Shown here: positions 43,372 through 51,359 of the stretch, in pieces | Layout of the letters: each line of letters opens with the position of its first letter | How positions within the stretch are numbered: position 1 is the stretch's first letter | Source of the DNA: Bifidobacterium phasiani | GTDB taxonomy: Bacteria > Actinomycetota > Actinomycetes > Actinomycetales > Bifidobacteriaceae | Assembly (NCBI RefSeq): GCF_019331775.1 | Contig: NZ_JAHBBD010000009.1 | Coordinates: forward strand, 1-64,000 | Reading direction: 5' to 3' | DNA length: 64,000 nt | Notes under the pieces: generated by a model | What the model was told of the DNA's origin: nothing | Databases searched by the model: none | Seen by the model: the letters and a program-made list of their open reading frames with translations, nothing else | Position numbers and translations under genes: made by a program

Positions 43372-43555
43372 CGCCTAGATGGGGTAGTTTTCGGCCGTTG
43401 CAGACACCGAAACGCCTTAGCTGAGGCGTCCCCGTGCGGATACCCGGAGTATCGATGGCGTCATGACGCCGTTCATACCGGCGGTCTCGCCGCCAGGCTG
43501 CCTCAGCTAGTCGTGATAGGTGTCTGCAGACCCCGAAAAGTGCTACACATAGGCG
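43372..43555. repeat. 184-bp near-palindromic (MITE-like) element
   Basis: Arms of about 56 bp (43372-43427 and 43500-43555) are inverted copies with small indels: CGCCTA at the outside, TTTTCGG, TGCAGACACC in the middle and TAGCTGAGGC at the inside. Because of the inversion both strands encode similar short peptides (FGxCRHxxxLAEA and a PQLxxxGVC segment). No transposase gene, and no clear target-site duplication, is visible. Confidence 0.75.
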
Positions 43556-43608
43556 AACAAGCGTCCACAACCGGGGCGCATGCGCCGCGGGCGACCCGGG
43601 GCGGTGCG

Positions 43609-43614
43609 ATAATG
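43609..43614 (+). promoter_or_regulatory. Candidate -10 box (GATAAT) of dapE
   Basis: GATAAT lies 88 bp before the dapE ATG, placing the transcript start near 43621 and giving a leader of about 80 nt with GGAGG at its end. Confidence 0.45.
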
Positions 43615-43701
43615 ACCGCATGCCGCGGCCGTCGGCCGCACGGACATGGGGCGCCCGGCCTGCGCACGGCGGGCGGGTACGGAACGGGAACGGAGGACAC
43701 G

Positions 43702-45018
43702 ATGAGCGCAGAGGGACAGACCGCCGCACGGACCGGGGCGGACTACGGCCGGGCCGATGCCGGTCGCGCCGGGGCGACCGGATACGACAGGGCGGCGGCC
43801 GAGCCGGCCGGCGTCGTCGCCGAGCCGGCCGCGATCGACGACGTGCGCGGCGACGAACCGCGCCGGCAGGCGCTGAACCGCCTGACGGAACAGCTCATGG
43901 CGGTGTATTCGGTCAGCGACGACGAAGGGCCGCTGACCGACATGGTGGAGGACTTCCTGCGCCGCCAGCCGCATCTGACGGTGCGGCGCCACGGCGACAC
44001 GCTGGTGGCCTCGACCGATCTCGGCCGCGAACACCGCGTGATCCTGTGCGGCCACCTCGACACGGTGCCGGTCATCGACAACTTCCCGCCGCGGTGGCTG
44101 GAGCCGGGCGACCCGGCGATCCGCGCCGAGATCGCCGCGGCCCATCCGGGCGAGCGCGTGATCTGGGGCCGCGGCGCCACCGACATGAAGGCCTCAGACG
44201 CCGCGATGCTCTACCTCGCGGCCGTGCTGCGCGAACCGAGGTACGACCTGACCTACGTGTTCTACGACCACGAGGAGGTCGTGGCCGAGAAGAACGGACT
44301 GCGCAAGGTGGTCGCCGCGCATCCGGAGTGGATCGCCGGCGACTTCGCGATCATCGGCGAGCCGACGAACTGCGGCATCGAGGGCGGCTGCAACGGCACG
44401 ATGCGCTTCGACGTGGTCTGCCACGGCGTCGCCGCGCACTCGGCCCGCTCGTGGATGGGCCGGAACGCGATCCACAAGGCCGCCGAGGTGCTCGCCCGGC
44501 TCAACGCCTACGAGCCGCGGACGATCGAGGTGGACGGCCTGGAGTACCGCGAGGGCCTGAACGCCACGATGATCTCCGGCGGCAAGGGCACCAACGTGAT
44601 CCCCGACGAATGCCGCATCCACGTGAACTACCGCTTCGCCCCCGACAAGACGCTGGCCGAGGCCAAGGCGCTGATGATGGGCGCGGACGCCGGCGCCGAG
44701 CTCGGCAACGGCGAGCACACGGCCACCGGCGGCGTGTTCGAGGGCTTCGGCATCGAGATGAAGGACGAGTCGCCCTCCGCCCGGCCCGGCATGGACGCGC
44801 CGCTGGCCCGCTCGCTGGACGGCCTGGTGCGCGAGCGCACCGGCCGTGAGCCGCTGGCCAAGCTCGGGTGGACCGACGTGGCGCGCTTCGCGTCGCTTGG
44901 CATCCCGGCGGTCAACTTCGGCGCCGGCGACCCGCTGCTCGCCCACAAGCACGACGAGCAGGTGCCCGAAGGCGACCTGGCGCTGATGGCCGGCATCCTG
45001 CTCGACTGGCTCGGCTGA
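43702..45018 (+). CDS. dapE: Succinyl-diaminopimelate desuccinylase
   Basis: M20-family, two-zinc amidohydrolase producing LL-diaminopimelate for lysine and peptidoglycan. Zinc-site motifs are ILCGHLDTVP, IWGRGATDMKASDAAM, YDHEEVVAEKNGL, AIIGEPTNCGIEGGCNG and the final HKHDEQVPEGDLA. The dimerisation domain carries VAAHSARSWMGRNAIHKA and TMISGGKGTNVIPDECRIHVNYRF. The 438-residue length exceeds the usual 375 because of an Ala/Gly-rich N terminus (about 1-50). GGAGG precedes the ATG. Confidence 0.92.
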   Translation: MSAEGQTAARTGADYGRADAGRAGATGYDRAAAEPAGVVAEPAAIDDVRGDEPRRQALNRLTEQLMAVYSVSDDEGPLTDMVEDFLRRQPHLTVRRHGDTLVASTDLGREHRVILCGHLDTVPVIDNFPPRWLEPGDPAIRAEIAAAHPGERVIWGRGATDMKASDAAMLYLAAVLREPRYDLTYVFYDHEEVVAEKNGLRKVVAAHPEWIAGDFAIIGEPTNCGIEGGCNGTMRFDVVCHGVAAHSARSWMGRNAIHKAAEVLARLNAYEPRTIEVDGLEYREGLNATMISGGKGTNVIPDECRIHVNYRFAPDKTLAEAKALMMGADAGAELGNGEHTATGGVFEGFGIEMKDESPSARPGMDAPLARSLDGLVRERTGREPLAKLGWTDVARFASLGIPAVNFGAGDPLLAHKHDEQVPEGDLALMAGILLDWLG

Positions 45019-45194
45019 CGCGGCCGGCCGGAGCGGCCCGACCTCCACGCGCGGCGGCCCGTTCTCGCGCGGGTATGCCAGAGCCGGGCGGGCCACGGCC
45101 GGGGATGTTTCGCGCGTTCCGCGTCGGCGGATGCGTCCTGGGCCGTCCTGGGCCGTCCGGAGACGACGCCATGGCGAATGGCGGCTCCGGCGGC

Positions 45195-45223
45195 CCCGGC
45201 GGGAGGCCGGCGGTCCCGCCGGG
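45195..45223. terminator. Hairpin between convergent dapE and the kinase gene
   Basis: CCCGGCGGGA (45195-45204) pairs with TCCCGCCGGG (45214-45223) around a 9-nt loop, just beyond the kinase stop codon. Confidence 0.55.
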
Positions 45224-45229
45224 CGGGCG

Positions 45230-46813
45230 TCACGCGGGGATCGGCATGACGATTGCGAGCGAGAATACTTGGTCGTCCGTCCCGATGGTCATCTCGCCGC
45301 CGTACTTCGCGACCTGCCGCGCGATCGAGCGCATGCCGAAGCCGTGGAACCGCCGGTCGCCCTTGTCGGTGACGGGCAGGCCGTCGCGGAGGCGCACCTC
45401 GCCGGCGTAGTAGTTCTCCTCCTCGATGTGCAGCAGCTGTCCGCGCGCGGCGAGCGTGAACGTGATCTGCCGGTCGTCGGGGTCGGGCAGCAACACGACC
45501 GCCTCGATCGCGTTGTCGAGGATGTTGCCGAACAGCGCGTACACGTCGGATCGTTCCATGAATGCGATGGCCGAGCCGTCCGCCATCGCGGCGAGCGTGA
45601 TGCCGTGCGCGGCGCAGTACAGGCTCTTCTCCGTCAGCAGCGTGTCGAGCGCATCGTCGCCGGTGTTGAAGATCGAATCGTAGACGCGGATGGAGTTCTC
45701 CATCTGCTCGATGGCCTGCAGCGGAATCCCGGGCAGTCGCGGCGCCGGAGCCGCGCGGTCCGCGTCCCGACCGTCGCCCGTGTTCAGGCCCGCACCGCCA
45801 CCCGCGGGGTCCGCGGCCGCATCGTCCGAACATCCGGGCAGGCGCATGCACGTACCAGGCCCCGCCGGCGCCGCACCCGAACCCGCGTCGGCGCCCGCCG
45901 CGTACGCGCCGGTCGTCTGCAGCTCCCGCACCGTGCGCCGCAGCGAGGCGAGGTTCCTGCGCACGTCGTGGAACTTGGTGTTCACCAGCTCGATGTTCTC
46001 TCGGCTCATCTCGTAATGCCGCTCCTTGAGCGCGTCGATCTGCCGGATGGTGGCCAGGTCGCCGGCGAGCCGGTCGATGTTCGACGCCATGACGAGGATG
46101 GCGAACGCGAGCAGGCTGCAGATGCCGTCGTACAGATAGCACATCGCCTGTCCCCGCCGGGCCAGCGACCCATCGGCGATGAGCTCGGAGATGATGAAGT
46201 TGAACAGCACCACGAACGTCAGCACGCCGATGGCGAACGCGACGCGGGCCGGCGCGTTGCGGATGCGCTCGCCGTCGATCTCGAAGCGCCGCCCGATGGC
46301 GAGCCATGCGGCCGCGTAGACCGCCGCGAACACGGCCGCGCGGACCGGCAGCAGCGACAGGTCGTAGATGTACCGTTCGTCGCCGGACAGGGTCTGCGCC
46401 GCGCGGATCATCGCGAAGCCGAAATGCTGGACCGAGTAGCCCATCGCCACGACGATGAGCGATTCGAGCCAGGCCGTCGCGAACGCCCAGCGCACGAGCG
46501 CGGCGAGCAGCGTTGCGTACAACAGGAACGCGACGTTGCGCATCGCGAAACCGCCCGCGGCGATCGCCGGCGCCCCGACCAGCGCGGTCGCCGAACCGAC
46601 GAGACGGACGTGCCACAGCCACCGCAGCAGTCCGTGGGCGCAGCTGACGGCGAGCAGGATGGCGCAGGACGCGGCCAGTCGGCGGGTGTGCCGCCGGTCG
46701 AAACGCCGGGTGAACAGCAGCGTGCCGACGGTGAGCTCGAATAGGAACGGCAGGTAGTACAGCAGGTTCGCCGGATTGAATGGCGAGCCGGTGACGATGG
46801 CGGATGATGGCAT
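45230..46813 (-). CDS. HPK10 (AgrC-like) sensor histidine kinase with an insertion in the dimerisation hairpin
   Basis: A 527-residue membrane kinase. Six or more hydrophobic segments span residues about 16-245. A coiled coil (about 250-280) leads to the phosphoacceptor box TKFHDVRRNLASLRR (His282), typical of the HPK10/AgrC class paired with LytTR regulators. Residues about 305-352 are a Gly/Ala/Pro-rich insertion, after which the second helix resumes (AIEQMENSIRVYDSIF). The HATPase domain has the N box FGNILDNAIEAVVLLP and the G region DRRFHGFGMRSIARQVAKYGG. No autoinducer gene is adjacent. Transcribed after the response regulator. Confidence 0.88.
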   Translation of the reverse strand: MPSSAIVTGSPFNPANLLYYLPFLFELTVGTLLFTRRFDRRHTRRLAASCAILLAVSCAHGLLRWLWHVRLVGSATALVGAPAIAAGGFAMRNVAFLLYATLLAALVRWAFATAWLESLIVVAMGYSVQHFGFAMIRAAQTLSGDERYIYDLSLLPVRAAVFAAVYAAAWLAIGRRFEIDGERIRNAPARVAFAIGVLTFVVLFNFIISELIADGSLARRGQAMCYLYDGICSLLAFAILVMASNIDRLAGDLATIRQIDALKERHYEMSRENIELVNTKFHDVRRNLASLRRTVRELQTTGAYAAGADAGSGAAPAGPGTCMRLPGCSDDAAADPAGGGAGLNTGDGRDADRAAPAPRLPGIPLQAIEQMENSIRVYDSIFNTGDDALDTLLTEKSLYCAAHGITLAAMADGSAIAFMERSDVYALFGNILDNAIEAVVLLPDPDDRQITFTLAARGQLLHIEEENYYAGEVRLRDGLPVTDKGDRRFHGFGMRSIARQVAKYGGEMTIGTDDQVFSLAIVMPIPA

Positions 46814-46951
46814 GGTGACGGTCCTGACGATGACGACGGTGCGGAGGTGCGGCGGAACGGCCGGGGCTGGTTTGGCGAACGGGGACGCCGCGGAAGGCGG
46901 TCCGCCCCGCGCTGTCGGCGGCGCGGGGGCCGCGAGGCGGCGCGCCGGCCG

Positions 46952-47740
46952 CTATGGTGCCCCGAGATCCGGTCCGTGGCGTCCGCGGGCCGTGCGCGCG
47001 GTGCCGTAGTAGCGGCTGAGCGCCTCGAGCAGCGGTTTCTTGCGCGACCGGGAGACCGACAGACGTTCGCCGTCGACGGTCACGACGGATCCGTCCATCG
47101 CGTCCACCCAGTCGAGGTTGACCAGGCAGTAGCGGTTCGACGCGACGAAATGGTGGGGCGTCAGCAGTTCGGCGGCGGCCTTCAGCGTGCCCCAGTCCTT
47201 CCATATGCCGTTGCCGGCGTGATAGAGGAGGCTGTGGCCCAGCACCTCCACGTAGCGGATGTCGTTGGAATCGAGGAACACCATGTGGTCGTCGGAGGCG
47301 ATCGGCACGGTCACGCCCTCTCGGGAGCGCGCGATGCGCACGGCCTTGCGCATGTTGAGCGCGAATCCCCGGTACCGCAGCGGCTTGACGAGATAACCGA
47401 CCGCGTCCACGTCGTACCCGACGGTGGCGTACTGCGCCATCTTGGTCGTGAACAGGATTACGGCGCCGATGCCGCGCGCCCGCAGCCGTCGTGCGGTCTC
47501 CAGGCCGTCGATGCCGGGCATCTCGATGTCGAGCAGGAGGATGTCGTACGGTCTGCGGGCCGAGTCGTCGCAGTCGCCGAGCAGCGCCATGCCGTCGGCG
47601 TAGCGGGCGACGTCCCATGCGGGCGGGTCGCCGTCGCGTCCGTCGGCGCGTTCCTCCCGGAAATACCGTTCGACCATCGCCTCGGTGGTGTCGCCGTCGG
47701 CGGGGTCGTCGTCGACGACGGCTATCGAAACCTTACGCAT
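46952..47740 (-). CDS. LytTR-type response regulator
   Basis: A 262-residue transcriptional regulator. The receiver domain (1-125) has VVDDDPADG, phosphoacceptor Asp71 in ILLLDIEMPGIDGLE, and Lys119 in VGYLVKPLRY. The LytTR domain (about 150-255) has the LDSNDIRYVEVLGHSLLYH and FVASNRYCLVNLDWVDAM patterns. TACAAT on the minus strand ends 6 nt before the ATG, so the mRNA is probably leaderless. The gene diverges from the family 3 glycosidase at 47969, a natural target. The kinase gene follows after 138 bp. Confidence 0.9.
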   Translation of the reverse strand: MRKVSIAVVDDDPADGDTTEAMVERYFREERADGRDGDPPAWDVARYADGMALLGDCDDSARRPYDILLLDIEMPGIDGLETARRLRARGIGAVILFTTKMAQYATVGYDVDAVGYLVKPLRYRGFALNMRKAVRIARSREGVTVPIASDDHMVFLDSNDIRYVEVLGHSLLYHAGNGIWKDWGTLKAAAELLTPHHFVASNRYCLVNLDWVDAMDGSVVTVDGERLSVSRSRKKPLLEALSRYYGTARTARGRHGPDLGAP

Positions 47741-47968
47741 ATCGGCATTGTATCCGTTGCTCCGGCTCCGTCGGCGCGCCCCGCGCGACCGTTCGTGCGA
47801 CCACGGGCGCAGCTCGTGAAAAAACCCTCGGACGATGGGTTTGAGGCCCGTAGCCTTGGGGCGAGACGGTCTTCCGTCCGTCACGGGCGATGGTCGGCGG
47901 GCGGTCCGTCGGCCGCGGCGGCGTCGGTGCCGCGGCGGTGCGAAATCACATGACAGGAGGAGAGAAAC
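47741..47968. promoter_or_regulatory. Divergent promoter region between the two-component genes and the glycosidase
   Basis: TACAAT (minus strand, 47752-47747) is the -10 candidate for the response regulator. On the plus strand the glycosidase start at 47969 follows AGGAGGAG. I could not find two clear LytTR direct repeats (ACNGTTNR-like) at about 21-22 bp spacing, so the regulator's site is undetermined. Confidence 0.45.
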
Positions 47969-50902
47969 ATGATCGGCATCAACATTGCCGATGTCATCAA
48001 CGTGCTCGCGTCGTTGCGTACGCAGTTGATCGTCATCGGCGTGGCGCTCGGCGTGGCGCTCGTCGTCACGGCGGCGGTGAATCGGCGAACCGTGGCGGAC
48101 AAGGCGGTGCGCAAGCTCGTGCACGCCGAGGTGTGGATCGCCGCGGCGGTCGCCGCGATCGTGGCCGTCAGCATGATGCTGTTCGGCCCGCTGAGCACCA
48201 CGTTGTCGCTGCTGAGCGGCGGCGGCCAGCTGAGCCAGCAGACGATGGACCGCGCCAACGAGCTGGCCGGGGACATCCAGCGCGAGGGCATCGTGATGCT
48301 CGAGAACGACGGCGGCATGCTGCCGCTGACCGGCACCGACGCGATCAACGTGTTCGGCTGGGCGTCGACCAACCCGATCTACGGCGGCGTCGGCTCGGGC
48401 TCGCTCAACGACCAGTACCCGATGACCTCGATTCTCGAGGGACTCAACGACGCGGGCTTCGAGACGAACGACGAGCTGGCCGATTTCTACGCCGGGTACG
48501 CCGCCGAGCGTCCGACCGTCAGCATCTTCAGCCAGGACTGGACGCTGCCCGAACCGCCGGCGGCCACCTATCCCGATGATCTGATCGCCGACGCGAAGGA
48601 CTTCTCCGACACCGCGATGATCGTCATCTCCCGATCCGGCGGCGAGGGCGCCGACCTGCCCGAGCGCATGGGCGACATCCCGCAGGCCGGCCCCGACGCC
48701 GAGGCGACCGAGATCGGCGACACGTCGAACGCCGAGGCCGGGCAGATGCAGAACGACGTCATCTACCGCAACAACTCGAACGACTATGACGACTTCGAGG
48801 ACGATCAGGGCTACCTGACGCTTTCGAAGAGCGAACGGGACATGGTCGACCTGGTGGCCTCGAACTTCGACGATGTCGTCCTGGTGTACAACGGCGCGAA
48901 CACCTTCGACCTGAGCTTCGTGGACGAGTATCCGCAGATCCGGTCGGTGCTGTGGTGCCCGCCGGCGGGGCAGGTCGGCTTCGAGGCGCTCGGCGAGGTC
49001 GTCTCCGGCGCGGTCAACCCCTCGGGCAGGACCACCGACACCTTCGTGCGCGACTTCTCGCTGGCGCCGTGGTACCGCAACATCGGCGACTTCACCTACG
49101 ACAACATGGACGAATTCGGCGCGTCGTCGTTCACCGGCACCAGTTTGCCGACGTTCGTGAACTACGTGGAGGGCATCTACGTCGGCTACCGCTACTACGA
49201 GACGGCGGCGGACGAGGGCGCGATCGACTATGAGGCGACCGTGCAGTACCCGTTCGGCTACGGCCTGAGCTACACGACGTTCGACCAGGAGATGGGCGAC
49301 GTGACGTACGCGGACGGCACGGTGTCGTTCGACGTGACGGTGACGAACACGGGTGACGTGGCGGGCAAGGACGTCGTCGAGGTGTACTACAACCCGCCGT
49401 ACGTCAACGGCGGCATCGAGAAGGCCAGCGCGAACCTGGTCGCGTTCGACAAGACCGACCTGTTGGAGCCGGGCGAGTCCCAGACCGTGACCATCGAGTT
49501 CGAGGACGACGACATGGCGTCCTACGATTATGAGGATGCGAAGGCGTGGGTGCTGGAGGCCGGCGACTACCAGGTCTCGATCAACTCCGACTCGCATAAC
49601 GAGATCGCGTCCGCCACGGTGACCGTGCCGGAGACCGTCACCTACGACTCGGAGGACAACACGCACGACGGCGACGTCGTCCCGGCCACCAACGTGTTCG
49701 ACGACGCCGAGGGCGACGTGACCTACCTGTCGCGCGCGGACGGCTTCGCGAACTACGACGAGGCCACCGCGGCCCCCGCCTCGATGTCGATGGGCGACGA
49801 GTACAAGGCGACGTTCGTCAACACCTCGAACTACGAGAACGAGAACGACGACTCGGACGAGATGCCGACCACCGGCGCCGACAACGGCGTCGATCTGTAC
49901 CAGCTGTATGGCAGGGACTACGACGACCCGCTGTGGGACGATCTGCTCGACGAGCTGACCGTGAACGACATGGACAACCTGATCGCGACCGCCGGCTACA
50001 ACAACGCCGCCGTTGCGTCGATCGGCAAGCCGCAGCAGTCCGATGTGGACGGCCCGGCCGCGCTGAACAACAACTTCACCGGCGTCGGCTCGATCGGCCT
50101 GCCGTCCAGCGTGTCCGTGGCGAACACGTTCCATGCCGGCCTGGCCACCGAATACGGCGAGATGATCGGCGACATGGCGCACGAGATGAACGTGACCGGC
50201 TGGTACGCCCCGGCCATGAACCTGCATCGCTCCGCCTACGCCGGCCGCTGCTTCGAATACTTCTCCGAGGACCCGCTGCTCTCCGGCGTGATGGCCGGCA
50301 ACGAAGCGGCCGGCTCCATGTCGAAGGGCGTGTACGCCTACATCAAGCACTTCGCCCTGAACGACCAGGAGACCAACCGCAACTCGATGATCTGCACCTG
50401 GTCGAACGAGCAGGCGATCCGCGAGATCTACCTCAGGCCCTTCGAGATCGCGATCAAGACCAGCGGCAGCACGGCCGTGATGAGCTCCTACAACTACATC
50501 GGCACGCGCTACGCCGGGGCCCACCCGGGCCTGCTCAACACGGTGCTGCGCGACGAATGGGGCTTCCGCGGCTCGGTGCTCACCGACTACTTCGGCGGCC
50601 TCGGCTACCAAGTGGCTGACCAGATCATCCGCAACGGCGGCGACTCGATGCTCGCCACCACGGACACCACCAATCACGTGACCGACCGTTCGGCCACGTC
50701 GGTCATCGCGATGCGCAACGCCTCGCACAACATCCTGTACATGGCGGTGAACAGCTGGATCTACGAGGACGGCCAGCCCGAAATCGCGACCCCGACCTGG
50801 CAGTACGTGTACTACGTCGCGGTCGGCGTGCTCGCTGTGCTGCTGGTCGTCGCCGAAGTCGTCGCGATCCGCCGCTTCCTGCGGAGGCGGGCCGCCCGCT
50901 GA
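47969..50902 (+). CDS. Membrane-anchored, domain-swapped family 3 glycoside hydrolase
   Basis: A 977-residue protein, probably beta-glucosidase-like. Two N-terminal hydrophobic segments (about 18-38 and 52-74) and one C-terminal (about 943-963, then RRFLRRRAAR) anchor it in the membrane. The usual GH3 order is reversed. First comes the C-terminal alpha/beta domain (EGIVMLENDGGMLPLTGTDAINVFGWAS), then a fibronectin-III-like domain near 450-540 (DVTVTNTGDVAGKDVVEVYY). The catalytic barrel domain is last (about 640-900), with GWYAPAMNLHRSAYAGRCFEYFSED, IKHFALNDQETNR and nucleophile Asp873 in GSVLTDYFGG. The arrangement is known in some Gram-positive GH3 enzymes. Signalling by the divergent two-component system is inferred. 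Confidence 0.88.
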   Translation: MIGINIADVINVLASLRTQLIVIGVALGVALVVTAAVNRRTVADKAVRKLVHAEVWIAAAVAAIVAVSMMLFGPLSTTLSLLSGGGQLSQQTMDRANELAGDIQREGIVMLENDGGMLPLTGTDAINVFGWASTNPIYGGVGSGSLNDQYPMTSILEGLNDAGFETNDELADFYAGYAAERPTVSIFSQDWTLPEPPAATYPDDLIADAKDFSDTAMIVISRSGGEGADLPERMGDIPQAGPDAEATEIGDTSNAEAGQMQNDVIYRNNSNDYDDFEDDQGYLTLSKSERDMVDLVASNFDDVVLVYNGANTFDLSFVDEYPQIRSVLWCPPAGQVGFEALGEVVSGAVNPSGRTTDTFVRDFSLAPWYRNIGDFTYDNMDEFGASSFTGTSLPTFVNYVEGIYVGYRYYETAADEGAIDYEATVQYPFGYGLSYTTFDQEMGDVTYADGTVSFDVTVTNTGDVAGKDVVEVYYNPPYVNGGIEKASANLVAFDKTDLLEPGESQTVTIEFEDDDMASYDYEDAKAWVLEAGDYQVSINSDSHNEIASATVTVPETVTYDSEDNTHDGDVVPATNVFDDAEGDVTYLSRADGFANYDEATAAPASMSMGDEYKATFVNTSNYENENDDSDEMPTTGADNGVDLYQLYGRDYDDPLWDDLLDELTVNDMDNLIATAGYNNAAVASIGKPQQSDVDGPAALNNNFTGVGSIGLPSSVSVANTFHAGLATEYGEMIGDMAHEMNVTGWYAPAMNLHRSAYAGRCFEYFSEDPLLSGVMAGNEAAGSMSKGVYAYIKHFALNDQETNRNSMICTWSNEQAIREIYLRPFEIAIKTSGSTAVMSSYNYIGTRYAGAHPGLLNTVLRDEWGFRGSVLTDYFGGLGYQVADQIIRNGGDSMLATTDTTNHVTDRSATSVIAMRNASHNILYMAVNSWIYEDGQPEIATPTWQYVYYVAVGVLAVLLVVAEVVAIRRFLRRRAAR

Positions 50903-51359
50903 CGCCGTCCGCGGCGCTCCGACCCACCTTCGGCCGCCGCCGATGCCCCGGACCATGCCCGCCTGAGGCGGCGCGCGGTCCGCGGCGGCGGCCGATCCCC
51001 CTCCCGGCGGGGAACCGTGCCAACGGTTCCCCGCCGTCGCGTTCCCCGCCGTCCCGGCGCCGCGCGACGCGCCGGCTTTGGCCCGCCAACGATGCCGCAA
51101 ATCGAACATCAGGCGAACGGATGGCAAAAAATGTGCCATACTTAGCAATGGTGGCTCTGCACGCCACCGACCAGCCTGAAGATGGCGTCGATCCCCTCGC
51201 GTGCCTATTCCGCGAGCGCCGGTGTCCGCCATCGTGCAGCGAAGACTTTTGCAAGGGTGCCTCGGCGGGCGCGGAAGGCGCGGCCACGGTGAGAGCGTGG
51301 TGTGACAGCCGTGCGGGGCCAGGACAGGCGATGCGGTGCAGCGCGTCGCAAGGAGCATT
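50903..51359. other. Region between the glycosidase and RNase E/G genes
   Basis: 457 bp without a supported gene. It holds GC-rich inverted repeats (about 50930-50995), the hairpin at 51006-51035, then a less GC-rich part with CATACT near 51136 as a possible -10 box. The leader of the RNase gene would be about 215 nt, long enough for the autoregulatory cleavage known for RNase E mRNAs; that is inference. Confidence 0.5.
51006..51035 (+). terminator. Terminator-like hairpin after the glycosidase gene
   Basis: A perfect 13-bp inverted repeat (51006-51018 and 51023-51035) with a GCCA loop; no T run follows. Confidence 0.6.

Larger units (their letters stand above)
43138..43701. other. Divergent intergenic region with a MITE-like palindrome
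   Basis: 564 bp between the AEC transporter and dapE with no gene. It holds a GC-rich stretch with short palindromes, the 184-bp near-palindromic element at 43372-43555 and GATAAT at 43609-43614 as the dapE -10 candidate. Confidence 0.7.

Noticed and set aside
47741-51358. In-frame extension of the response regulator upstream through the whole glycosidase gene on the other strand
   Set aside because: The extension lacks stop codons only because of base composition; the LytTR regulator starts at 47740 with a -10 box 6 nt upstream and the normal receiver N terminus.
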